The notes below the pieces were generated by a model. The model was not told the origin of the DNA, searched no databases, and saw only the letters and a list, made by a program, of their open reading frames with translations. Shown piece after piece: positions 53,662 to 61,597 of a stretch of 64,000 bases of DNA. Positions within the stretch are counted from its first letter, which is position 1. Each line of letters starts with the position of its first letter. Location of the stretch: contig CALAHF010000165.1 of the NCBI GenBank assembly GCA_937891465.1, positions 1-64,000 of the forward strand, given 5' to 3'. This stretch comes from an uncultured Verrucomicrobiales bacterium. Lineage in GTDB: Bacteria > Verrucomicrobiota > Verrucomicrobiia > Verrucomicrobiales > DEV007. The position numbers and the translations under genes are program-made.

Positions 53662-55380
53662 TTATCCAACAATGAGGCCCTGAGCTTTGCGCTCGGCTTC
53701 GCGTTCTAAAAGCGGAATGCGTTCGTCGGTTTCGATGAGCGGAAGTCCCAAATCACCGATTTGACCAAAGGTGATTCCTTCAAACTCAGGAACTTCGCCT
53801 GCAAGCTGAGCAAATAATTCAGTCGCTGCGTAAATTCCATTTCCACCACCAAGGGCCTGAATGAGATCGCGAACAATCTCCCATGCCTCGAGTGTTTGAC
53901 CCGGACCTTCGATGCACTTGTTCAGACGCTGAAGGCGGCCGGTTCCGTTCACCATCGTGCCTGACTTTTCAGCCCAGCAAGCGCCTGGGAGAACCACGTC
54001 AGCAACTTCCGCCGTGGCATTAGCAAGCGGGTAGCTCGTCAAAAAGAAATCCAATTTAGCAAGCTCGTCAGCAGAGAAGCCTGCGTCGTCGATGATATTT
54101 TCCTGAAGGCAGACAAGCGCTTTGATGCGGCCTTGAGCAATCCCTTCTCTGATTTGATCAATCGTTGAACCAGGATTTTCCAGTCCAAGAATCAGCTTCG
54201 CTCCGTTGCTGTTCGGATTGCGGTCGGCAGAAATTAGGTAGCCGTCCGGCTCGCCTTCACGGGCAACCACATCGACGTGACCAGCATCGAGCTGTTTAGC
54301 GAGGCGATTGGTGATGAGCAATTCCTCATTGGTCATTCGAGCGGAACCAATGACTGCGATCTCGCTGCCATCAAGCTTTAAAAGCGCATCGGCAGAGGTT
54401 TGCATTGCCCCGTTCCAAGTGGCAACACGGTGATTCCCGCTCTTTTCGTCACGAACAAGTGGATCGGTGAGACGGGCTTCGCTATTGATCCAATGGATGT
54501 TCAAACGATGCGAATCCGGCATCCAATTAGAATTCACATTGTTGTTTTGACGTGGAATGACTCGGTAAATTTTTCCTTCACGCGCAAACACGGTGATGTT
54601 CGCTCCGGTTGCGCAGTTTACATCGATCGTCTTAGTCTCCTTCATGAACCAAACGCGCATCTGAAAGCGGAAGTCATTGGAGGTCAATGCACCAACCGGA
54701 CAAAGGTCGGCTGTGTTGAGAGAATAATTACTGGTAAGTTCGTGCCCTGGATGAATCGTCAACGTCGTGTGGCTTCCGCGATCAGTGAAGCCAAGCACAG
54801 GCTGATCCGCGATTTCGTCCATGAAACGGATGCAACGGCTGCACATGATACAACGCTCGTCGTCGAGACGAATTCGAGGTCCAATTTCGACGTTTTTCGG
54901 CTTTTTAACCTTTTGCTCACGGAAACGGGACTCGCCTTTTCCGTGCTCAACAGAAAATTCCTGAAGGCTGCATTCACCGGCCTGATCACAAATCGGGCAA
55001 TCCAGCGGGTGATTAGCGAGAAGGAGTTCCATCACTCCCTTGCGACACTCTTCAGTCATCTCGCTCTCGGTGCGGATGCCCATATTTGGAGCGATCGTGT
55101 TTGCACACGCAATGACAGGACGTGGAATCCACGAAATCGGAACGTGACCGTCTTCATCCGGCTCTACAGGATCCGATCCCGGTGCTGGACGTGGTGGCAT
55201 GCCCATTTCAACCAAACACATGCGGCAGTTGCCCGGCGAAGTGAGCTTCGGGTGGTAGCAATAATGCGGCACCTCGACACCGACCTCCTTGCAGGCCTCA
55301 ATCATACGCGTGCCTTTCGGGAAGGAATGCCATTCCCCGTTGATCTGTACGTCGATAAGATCTGGCTTCACTTCGCTCAT
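53662..55380 (-). CDS. nuoG: NADH-quinone oxidoreductase subunit G (short form)
   Basis: The N-terminal ferredoxin-like [2Fe-2S] domain has C41, C52, C55 and C92, with an insert of about 30 residues between the last two. Next come the His/Cys [4Fe-4S] motif NHPLDCPICDQAGECSLQEF and two further cluster sites CIMCSRC and ADLCPVGALT. The molybdopterin-like C-terminal part is short, giving 572 aa against about 900 in E. coli. It overlaps the nuoF stop by 4 bp, so it is translationally coupled. Confidence 0.95.
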   Translation of the reverse strand: MSEVKPDLIDVQINGEWHSFPKGTRMIEACKEVGVEVPHYCYHPKLTSPGNCRMCLVEMGMPPRPAPGSDPVEPDEDGHVPISWIPRPVIACANTIAPNMGIRTESEMTEECRKGVMELLLANHPLDCPICDQAGECSLQEFSVEHGKGESRFREQKVKKPKNVEIGPRIRLDDERCIMCSRCIRFMDEIADQPVLGFTDRGSHTTLTIHPGHELTSNYSLNTADLCPVGALTSNDFRFQMRVWFMKETKTIDVNCATGANITVFAREGKIYRVIPRQNNNVNSNWMPDSHRLNIHWINSEARLTDPLVRDEKSGNHRVATWNGAMQTSADALLKLDGSEIAVIGSARMTNEELLITNRLAKQLDAGHVDVVAREGEPDGYLISADRNPNSNGAKLILGLENPGSTIDQIREGIAQGRIKALVCLQENIIDDAGFSADELAKLDFFLTSYPLANATAEVADVVLPGACWAEKSGTMVNGTGRLQRLNKCIEGPGQTLEAWEIVRDLIQALGGGNGIYAATELFAQLAGEVPEFEGITFGQIGDLGLPLIETDERIPLLEREAERKAQGLIVG

Positions 55381-56774
55381 AAAAGTCCGGCTGCAGCCAA
55401 TTGCGCTTCGTTGTTCACTTTCTCACCTGCTAATTCCGGATTGGTATCAGCGACGAGCTCGTCTTTAAATTTCTCAATGAAACTCTCGGTCGGCCAAGCG
55501 CTTGCCTCACCAAAAGCACAAATCGTGCGGCCATCGATGTTTTTTGCAACGTCGTAAAGCGTGTCGATATCGGTTGGACTCGCAGTTCCACCGACCAAGC
55601 GGTCTGTAATTTTTTTCATCCAGAGCGAACCTTCGCGGCATGGCGTGCATTGCCCGCAAGATTCGTGCGCGTAGAAAGCATTGATGTTGTTCAGCACCCA
55701 GCTAATCGAACGACTGTCGTCGATTACAATCACGCCGCCTGAACCGGCCATTGATCCGCACGCTGCAAGCGTGTCGAAATCCATCTTAATATTCCAAATA
55801 TCGATCTCCTTGGCATCATCACCGCGACCGACTTTAAAAGTTTCACCTGCACGAAGCACTTTTGCAGAAGAGCCACCTGGGATAACGGCTTTGAGCTCGC
55901 GGCCTTCTTTCAATCCACCGCAGACGTCGTTGATCAGCTCACCCATGGTGAGAGAACCCACTTCAACCTCATAATAACCGGGCTTTTGCACGTCACCGCT
56001 GACGCAGAGGATTCGTGTTCCGGTATTATTTGGCGTTCCGATTTTCGCCCACTCTTCACCGCCGATGCGGAGAATGTGACCCACGTGACAGAGCGTTTCC
56101 ACGTTGTTCACGATTGTCGGGCAAAGGTAAAGTCCCATCGCTGCCGGGAAATACGGCGGCTTAATCCGAGGATAAGGGCGTTTGCCTTCGAGAGATTCAA
56201 TCAAGCCCGTTTCCTCACCGCAGATGTAAGCGCCTGCGCCGCGATGAACGTAAATTTCCAGATCGAAATCGGAACCAAGAACATTGTCACCAAGGTAATT
56301 CTTGGCGCGCGCTTCTTCGATCGCCGCTTCGAGAATCTGAGCGCCTTCAGGAAATTCTTCGCGAATGTAAATGTAAGCGAGCTTCGCTCCGACGGCGAAA
56401 CAAGAGATGATCATCCCTTCGATCAGTTGATGCGGATCCTGATGAATGATGTAGCGATCTTTAAACGTGCCCGGCTCAGATTCATCCGCGTTGCAGATGA
56501 GGTAAACTGGCTTGGTATTGTTTGGTGGGAGAAACCCCCACTTAACACCGGTTGGGAAACCAGCACCGCCACGACCACGCAGACCACCGGTCTTCACTTC
56601 AGTCGTGATATCACCAGGCGCCATTTTCATCGCCTTTTTCAAGACCTCATAGCCGCCGTCTTTCTCGTAGGTCTCGATCGACTGATCCCAGCCTTCGCGA
56701 TCCACGTTTTTGAAGATCATTCGCCGCTCTTTTGGATGCGGCTCTTTCCCGGAGATGTATTTCACGTCACTCAT
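55377..56774 (-). CDS. nuoF: NADH-quinone oxidoreductase subunit F
   Basis: The NADH-binding flavoprotein of complex I. The FMN/NADH site is GLRGRGGAGFPTGVKW, and the [4Fe-4S] N3 cluster is ligated by SCGQCTPCREG plus a downstream Cys. The length is 465 aa. It follows nuoE by 8 bp and overlaps nuoG. Confidence 0.97.
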   Translation of the reverse strand: MSDVKYISGKEPHPKERRMIFKNVDREGWDQSIETYEKDGGYEVLKKAMKMAPGDITTEVKTGGLRGRGGAGFPTGVKWGFLPPNNTKPVYLICNADESEPGTFKDRYIIHQDPHQLIEGMIISCFAVGAKLAYIYIREEFPEGAQILEAAIEEARAKNYLGDNVLGSDFDLEIYVHRGAGAYICGEETGLIESLEGKRPYPRIKPPYFPAAMGLYLCPTIVNNVETLCHVGHILRIGGEEWAKIGTPNNTGTRILCVSGDVQKPGYYEVEVGSLTMGELINDVCGGLKEGRELKAVIPGGSSAKVLRAGETFKVGRGDDAKEIDIWNIKMDFDTLAACGSMAGSGGVIVIDDSRSISWVLNNINAFYAHESCGQCTPCREGSLWMKKITDRLVGGTASPTDIDTLYDVAKNIDGRTICAFGEASAWPTESFIEKFKDELVADTNPELAGEKVNNEAQLAAAGLL

Positions 56775-56782
56775 CAGAAAAA

Positions 56783-57277
56783 TCAGTCGTATTTCGCAAG
56801 GAGTTCGGCCGCGTTGGGCACTGCTTCGTGAAAATCGTCATTCACCAGACAAACTGGGCCTGTTCCGCAGGATGCGAGACACTCGGCGAATTCGATACTA
56901 AACTTACCATCAGGGCTGACGGCGATTGGATGGTGGTGATCCGTTCCGGACCGGTCAATGTTCGCCGTTTCGCACAACGCATCCATCAGTTCCGCGCTTC
57001 CTGCCATCGCGCAACTCAATGTGCGGCAGACGCGGATGTGAAATTTCCCGGGAGCCGATTGGCGAATACCTGGGTAAAAGGTCACCACTTCCAAAACCTT
57101 AATCGGCTCAAGCTCCAACTTTACAGCAATCCACTCGACAGCCTCTTCGGAAATGAATCCGAAATGATGCTGGAGTTCGTGAATCACCGGCAAAACCGCC
57201 GAGCGTTTGCTCACCGGATAGTGCGTGATGCGCTGGTCGACTTTTGTTTCGACTTCGGCTGGAACTTCAAATGACAT
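56783..57277 (-). CDS. nuoE: NADH-quinone oxidoreductase subunit E
   Basis: The 164-aa [2Fe-2S] subunit. The start is the ATG at 57277 (MSFEVPAEVE). A longer frame reaches 57346 but would be translated from repeat sequence overlapping the nuoD stop. The cluster ligands are C84, C89, C133 and C137 (VCRTLSC and ECLASCGTGP). It lies 58 bp after nuoD, a gap filled by a direct-type repeat. Confidence 0.95.
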   Translation of the reverse strand: MSFEVPAEVETKVDQRITHYPVSKRSAVLPVIHELQHHFGFISEEAVEWIAVKLELEPIKVLEVVTFYPGIRQSAPGKFHIRVCRTLSCAMAGSAELMDALCETANIDRSGTDHHHPIAVSPDGKFSIEFAECLASCGTGPVCLVNDDFHEAVPNAAELLAKYD

Positions 57278-57290
57278 TAAAAAATAAAAT

Positions 57291-57335
57291 TTCGAATCAA
57301 CAGGGTTGGGTTGGCGATCAAACAGGGTCGGATCG
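57291..57335. repeat. Direct-type dispersed repeat between nuoD and nuoE
   Basis: Two AGGGT boxes (57302-57306 and 57324-57328), 17 nt apart in the same orientation, each preceded by ATCAAC or ATCAAAC. The same 17-nt spacing is seen in the copy upstream of hemX. The repeat ends exactly at the nuoD stop codon. Confidence 0.65.
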
Positions 57336-58598
57336 TCAGCGGTCACATTCTCCCATCACAAAGTCCAAACTTCCCAAAATTGCTGCGACATCACTCATCA
57401 TGCAGCCGGGAAGCAATTTGTGGAGAATGCTGAGGTTAATGAAAGACGGGGCTCGAATTTTCAGGCGATAGGGAACCCCGCCGCCTTTCGAGTGGATGTA
57501 AAAGCCGAGTTCACCTTTCGGGTTCTCGGCTCCAAAATAAACTTCACCTTCAGGCGCATCCAAGCCTTCGGTTACAAGGATGAAATGGTGGATCAATTCC
57601 TCCATGCTCATCAAAACGCGGTCTTTTTCAGGAAGCGTCTGCTTAGGGTCAGTCACGTTGATCGGCCCGTCTGGCATCGTTTTAATCACCTGTTTGATGA
57701 TTTTGACCGACTGCTTGATTTCTTCCATCCGCACGAGATAGCGATCATAACAGTCGCCGTGCTCGCCAATCGGGATATCAAAATCGTATTGCTCGTATCC
57801 AAGGTAGGGATTCGACTTCCGTAAATCGTGTTCGATTCCGGAGCCGCGGAGGTTCGGGCCGCTAATTCCGTAGGAAATCGCGTCTTCCGGTGTGATAATC
57901 CCGACGTCCTTTGTTCGATCGAGGAAAATCTTGTTTCGTGAAAGCAGGCGATCGACTTCATCAATCGTCACCAGCATTTCCTCCATGAATTTCTCAACCG
58001 CTGGAATGAAACCGTCCGGCAAATCGCGGATCTGACCACCGACTCGCGTATAACTCGTTGTGAATCTAGCACCTGTGAGCTGTTCGCTCAAATTATAAAC
58101 CGTTTCACGGTGCTGAAAAGTGTAGAGGAAAACCGTCATCGCACCGACGTCCATTCCGTAAACGCCCACGCCCAGAAGGTGTGAGGAAATTCGCGCTAAT
58201 TCACAGCAAAGCACTCGCAAAGCCTGACCGCGCGGTGGCAATTCCCATCCGAGAAGTTTCTCAACCGCACAGGCATAAGCAACGTTGTTTGCCAGCGGAG
58301 CGAGATAATCCAAGCGGTCCGTATAAGGCACGAACTGATTGTATTGCATGCTTTCCGCGATTTTTTCATCTCCACGGTGCAAGTATCCAACGTCCGGCTC
58401 TGCTTTTGATACCAACTCACCGTCCAGTTCAAGAATCAGGCGAAGCACGCCGTGAGTCGCTGGGTGTGATGGTCCCATATTCAAGACCAGTTTTTCGCCC
58501 ACCAAATCTTCAGTTGTCTGGTGATAGCCTTCCGCGTGCTGCATCGCTTTAGCGGCAGCATCGGGGGCTTCAAATTCCGTAGTGGAAGTCGTCGACAT
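57336..58598 (-). CDS. nuoD: NADH-quinone oxidoreductase subunit D
   Basis: The 49-kDa-type quinone-site subunit (420 aa). The signature GPSHPATHGVLRLILELDGE and VGYLHRGDEKIAE, and the C-terminal DVAAILGSLDFVMGECDR, are complete. It is the first nuo gene here. No nuoA, nuoB or nuoC lies upstream; the next gene in that direction is a small ORF and a nitrilase. Confidence 0.97.
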   Translation of the reverse strand: MSTTSTTEFEAPDAAAKAMQHAEGYHQTTEDLVGEKLVLNMGPSHPATHGVLRLILELDGELVSKAEPDVGYLHRGDEKIAESMQYNQFVPYTDRLDYLAPLANNVAYACAVEKLLGWELPPRGQALRVLCCELARISSHLLGVGVYGMDVGAMTVFLYTFQHRETVYNLSEQLTGARFTTSYTRVGGQIRDLPDGFIPAVEKFMEEMLVTIDEVDRLLSRNKIFLDRTKDVGIITPEDAISYGISGPNLRGSGIEHDLRKSNPYLGYEQYDFDIPIGEHGDCYDRYLVRMEEIKQSVKIIKQVIKTMPDGPINVTDPKQTLPEKDRVLMSMEELIHHFILVTEGLDAPEGEVYFGAENPKGELGFYIHSKGGGVPYRLKIRAPSFINLSILHKLLPGCMMSDVAAILGSLDFVMGECDR

Positions 58599-58661
58599 TA
58601 AAGGCAGGTGGTAAAATCAAAAATAGACTCGGCGCGAGTATCGGTTCGTGATTTTCGATGG

Positions 58662-58838
58662 TCAAGGCGACTTTGTGAAAAATTTCACAAAGTCTGATTC
58701 AAACCTCTCAAAATCTTCTTCAAACGGATCTCTAAGTTTGTCCATGCGAATGATGATCCCAAATGCGTCTGTTAATCTCGTAAATTCTTCGCTACCCACC
58801 CATCGATTTTTTGCGTCTTCTGCGCGTTTTTGCGGCAA
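58662..58838 (-). CDS. Possible 58-aa small protein between nitrilase and nuoD
   Basis: A TTG start at 58838 is preceded 7 nt by GAGG, a fair ribosome-binding site that overlaps the nitrilase stop. The product is charged and helix-rich (EEFTRLTDAFGIIIRMDKL, DPFEEDFERFESDFVKFF). A perfect 26-bp palindrome overlaps its C-terminal codons (FVKFFTKS). I do not recognise a family. The codon pattern looks coding, so it may be a real gene linked to the nitrilase, but TTG starts are uncommon. Confidence 0.42.
   Translation of the reverse strand: MPQKRAEDAKNRWVGSEEFTRLTDAFGIIIRMDKLRDPFEEDFERFESDFVKFFTKSP
58669..58694. promoter_or_regulatory. Perfect 26-bp palindrome upstream of nuoD
   Basis: GACTTTGTGAAA (58669-58680) and TTTCACAAAGTC (58683-58694) are exact inverted arms around a central AA. 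It lies 71 bp before the nuoD start, so it could be an operator controlling the operon, or an RNA hairpin. No T-run follows on the minus strand, so it is not a simple terminator. Confidence 0.5.
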
Positions 58839-58847
58839 TAAAAAACC

Positions 58848-60161
58848 TCATTCCGAAATCCTCACCGGAGCCTCTCGTTTGATTCGCGCCTGGAAATCCC
58901 CGAGGCCATACCAATACGTGGGCTGATTCAAATCGACTTCAGCGAATGCGATGGTGCCCCACTCGTTGGCTTCTGAAATCCGATCGCCTTCGCGGTTCCA
59001 AATCGCTGTTTTCATCCAATCATTTTCGTGATTCGTGTAGGTCGAACTGACGAGGTAAACGCCGTTTTCCGCGCAGCGGGCCGCCGCCAAACGCGGATTT
59101 CCTCCCCAAATTGGAAGAGCGATGATTTCGGCACCGTTCATGGAAAGTTCGCGAGCAACTTCGGGGAAAAAGACATCGTAGCAGACCATCAGCCCGATTT
59201 TTCCAAAACGGGTTTCGAACACGGGGTAGTCAGTTCCCGGTGAAATACCTTTTTGGATTTCTTCACGAGGAAGCGTCACCTTCCGATATTTTCCGGTGAC
59301 TTTCCCGTCAGGACCAAGCAGCACGGCGACGTTGAAAACTTCGTGTCCGGCTCGTTCTGCTAAACCTGCAACGATGTAGCAATCGTGTTTTTTGGCAAGT
59401 TCTCCGAAGAATTTCGTTGTCGGTCCAGGGATCGATTCAGCGACGCTGGCGTAGTCGCTCGTCACATTTTTGCAGGTCAAAAGCTCGCCCAAAACAATCA
59501 AATCGGCTTTCTTTTTCGCAGCTTCTTCGATCAGTGGGACCAGCAATTCACGATTCACTACCGGCGATTTTTTATCGTTATCCGATGCCATGTTGTGATG
59601 CACCGCCGCCAATTTCACGAGGCGTGGTTTGACCGGGCTTGCCGGAACAAGGTTCACGTTTTTCCATAAAACCGAACCCGCTTCGGTCCATCGCAGATGA
59701 AGTTGCACGTGGGCTTCCGTTGCTTTTTCGGGAGCCTCATAAATTTCCTCCACCAAAACGGAGCCGTCTTTATTCGTTTTTTTATCGCGCGGAAAATCGG
59801 GCTGAGCCGGGCCGGTATCTTTTCCGAAATACGCCGGATTGATTTTGTGAGGGCTTTCGACGCGCTGCCCGTTGGGGCCATACCATTCAATTCGCACCAC
59901 ACAGCTGCGTCGCGGATGTTCGATGCCAGTTGCGAATCGAGTTGTCTGAAATTGATAGTTTTTTCCGCCTTCCACTGCAAAAACCCTCTTCCAATAGCCG
60001 TTCGTGCCTTTTTTCTGAGCCGTGAGCTTCAGGTTCTTATCGTCTGTTTTTTCAAACAATGGCGCGATTTCATCACGCGGCGATTCCTTCGTCCACGCGG
60101 AGTTTTCAGCAGAGAAACCTAAATTTGCTAGCAGGAAGACGATTGCGATAAGCCATTTCAT
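58848..60161 (-). CDS. Exported carbon-nitrogen hydrolase (nitrilase family)
   Basis: A signal peptide (MKWLIAIVFLLANLGFSA) is followed by about 170 residues of beta-rich domain (CBM-like, with WYGPNGQRVESPHKI), then a nitrilase fold. The Glu-Lys-Cys triad is seen as LGELL, KYRKVTLPREE and MVCYDVFFPE. The substrate (amide or nitrile) is unknown. The family includes amidases and carbamoylases. The 437-aa length reflects the extra N-domain. Confidence 0.88.
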   Translation of the reverse strand: MKWLIAIVFLLANLGFSAENSAWTKESPRDEIAPLFEKTDDKNLKLTAQKKGTNGYWKRVFAVEGGKNYQFQTTRFATGIEHPRRSCVVRIEWYGPNGQRVESPHKINPAYFGKDTGPAQPDFPRDKKTNKDGSVLVEEIYEAPEKATEAHVQLHLRWTEAGSVLWKNVNLVPASPVKPRLVKLAAVHHNMASDNDKKSPVVNRELLVPLIEEAAKKKADLIVLGELLTCKNVTSDYASVAESIPGPTTKFFGELAKKHDCYIVAGLAERAGHEVFNVAVLLGPDGKVTGKYRKVTLPREEIQKGISPGTDYPVFETRFGKIGLMVCYDVFFPEVARELSMNGAEIIALPIWGGNPRLAAARCAENGVYLVSSTYTNHENDWMKTAIWNREGDRISEANEWGTIAFAEVDLNQPTYWYGLGDFQARIKREAPVRISE

Positions 60162-60220
60162 CCCACGATTTTAATGCGTTCCCTGCTTGCGCGAGAGCTA
60201 AAAACCGACTTTTTTGCGCC

Positions 60221-60583
60221 GTGTCAGAAATTAATTTCAAATTCGGGAACGAAACTCTCATCAAAGTGCTGGATGGCGCTTCGGCCCGTTTGCGTTCGCT
60301 ATTAAAAAAGCAGGGCCGACTCGACGAAGGTGCGCTTCGCGTGGCGGTTGTGGGCGGCGGCTGTTCCGGCTTGCAATACAAGATGGATCTTGTCGATGGC
60401 CCTCGAAACCGCGACATCATGGTCGAATCCAACGAAGTGCGCGTCGTGATCGATCCCAAGAGTGCGTTGTTCGTGACTGGTTCAGAGCTCGATTTTTCTG
60501 ACGACCTCCAGCAAGGTGGCTTCAAAGTCACGAATCCAAACGCTGTCGTGACCTGTTCCTGCGGCGAAAGTTTTGCAGCCTGA
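60221..60583 (+). CDS. A-type iron-sulfur carrier protein
   Basis: IscA/SufA/ErpA family scaffold or carrier, 120 aa, from GTG 60221. The three cluster-binding cysteines are C48 (GGGCSGLQY), C112 and C114 (TCSCGESF). Such proteins deliver [4Fe-4S] clusters to apo-proteins, including complex I. No other suf or isc gene is nearby. The start region has no clear ribosome-binding site. Confidence 0.92.
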   Translation: MSEINFKFGNETLIKVLDGASARLRSLLKKQGRLDEGALRVAVVGGGCSGLQYKMDLVDGPRNRDIMVESNEVRVVIDPKSALFVTGSELDFSDDLQQGGFKVTNPNAVVTCSCGESFAA

Positions 60584-60691
60584 TTTCAAAATTCGGAGCA
60601 AACGGAATTCCCGAAAATTCCTCCCCATTCTTTAAAATTCCCGTTAAAAAAACGGAGCATCAAGAATTCCAGAAAGTCGCGCTCTTGAGCG

Positions 60692-61597
60692 TCAGAAACT
60701 CAAAACGCGATCCGGCACCCGGCCGCTGCCGCTAATCTTCAGGGCATTTGAAAAAACATCTATCACGCCAAATGCATTGGTGTCAGGGGTGTCGACCATT
60801 CCTTGAACGGTTACATAATGAACGCCGTTTCGCTCGGCATAGTTCCCAGCGTGATTGTGACCGTTGAACCAGGCGATAACGGTGCCGGAAAATTTGTCGA
60901 TCACAGTGAGAACTTCCTGATCGTTCCAGAGGTTGTGTGAATTGTCAGGCAGGATTGGGTAGTGGCAGGAAATGATGGCTTTTTCACCGGCTGTTTTGGC
61001 TTCCTTCAACTGAACTTCTAGCCACGCGAGTTGCTTTGGCCCAATCGCCGCATTCCAACTGTGGGCGCTCTTGCGTTTTTTGGCTTTGAACTCCGCCAGC
61101 ATTTCACTCGCTTCTTCATGAATTGCAGATCCAACTGGCTGGGCAAACGTGCTGATCTCAGTTCCATCGAGAAAAATGAATCGCAGTCCGTTTTTTGAAA
61201 ATGCGTAGTAGGGATTTTTGATCCCCATTTTTTCTGCGACTTTCGGTTTATCATCTTCATCGACTGAAAAATCGTGGTTCCCCAAAATCTGATGAACCGG
61301 CGTTTTTAATCCACGAAGCGGCTCAAGGATATCGTCAAAGCTTGCAAATTTCCGATCAATCAAATCGCCGAGGTGAATTGAAAAATCGACTTCGGCTTCG
61401 TTGATCGATTTCACAGCGGTGCCGAGTTTTTGGATGCTGTTGCGGTAGTGTCGAATTCCGCCGGGATCAGCGTCCACGTACTGAGCATCGGCAATCAGCC
61501 CTACGGAATAGAGTGGCGCATCATCTGCGAAACCCGAATTCGGAATCGACGCAGCGGCGGCTGTCGAGGTGGCAATAAATTTGCGGCGAGTGATCAT
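60692..61597 (-). CDS. Tat-exported metallophosphoesterase (ADPRibase-Mn-like)
   Basis: A twin-arginine signal (MITRRKFIATSTAAAAS). The calcineurin-like metal site has D37 and Q39 in IADAQYVD, GD at 77-78, GNHD at 106-109 and a later GHNH. The DxQ in place of DxH, together with HYRNSIQKL, is typical of the Mn-dependent ADP-ribose/CDP-alcohol diphosphatase family. It probably cleaves nucleotide diphosphate esters outside the cytoplasm. It overlaps the amidohydrolase stop by 4 bp. Confidence 0.88.
   Translation of the reverse strand: MITRRKFIATSTAAAASIPNSGFADDAPLYSVGLIADAQYVDADPGGIRHYRNSIQKLGTAVKSINEAEVDFSIHLGDLIDRKFASFDDILEPLRGLKTPVHQILGNHDFSVDEDDKPKVAEKMGIKNPYYAFSKNGLRFIFLDGTEISTFAQPVGSAIHEEASEMLAEFKAKKRKSAHSWNAAIGPKQLAWLEVQLKEAKTAGEKAIISCHYPILPDNSHNLWNDQEVLTVIDKFSGTVIAWFNGHNHAGNYAERNGVHYVTVQGMVDTPDTNAFGVIDVFSNALKISGSGRVPDRVLSF

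Noticed and set aside
54400-55557. 385-aa plus-strand frame antisense to nuoG
   Set aside because: It is antisense to a clear nuoG and nuoF sequence, and its composition is that of a shadow.
57278-57346. Longer nuoE start at 57346
   Set aside because: It would translate the repeat region and overlap nuoD. The ATG at 57277 matches the family start.
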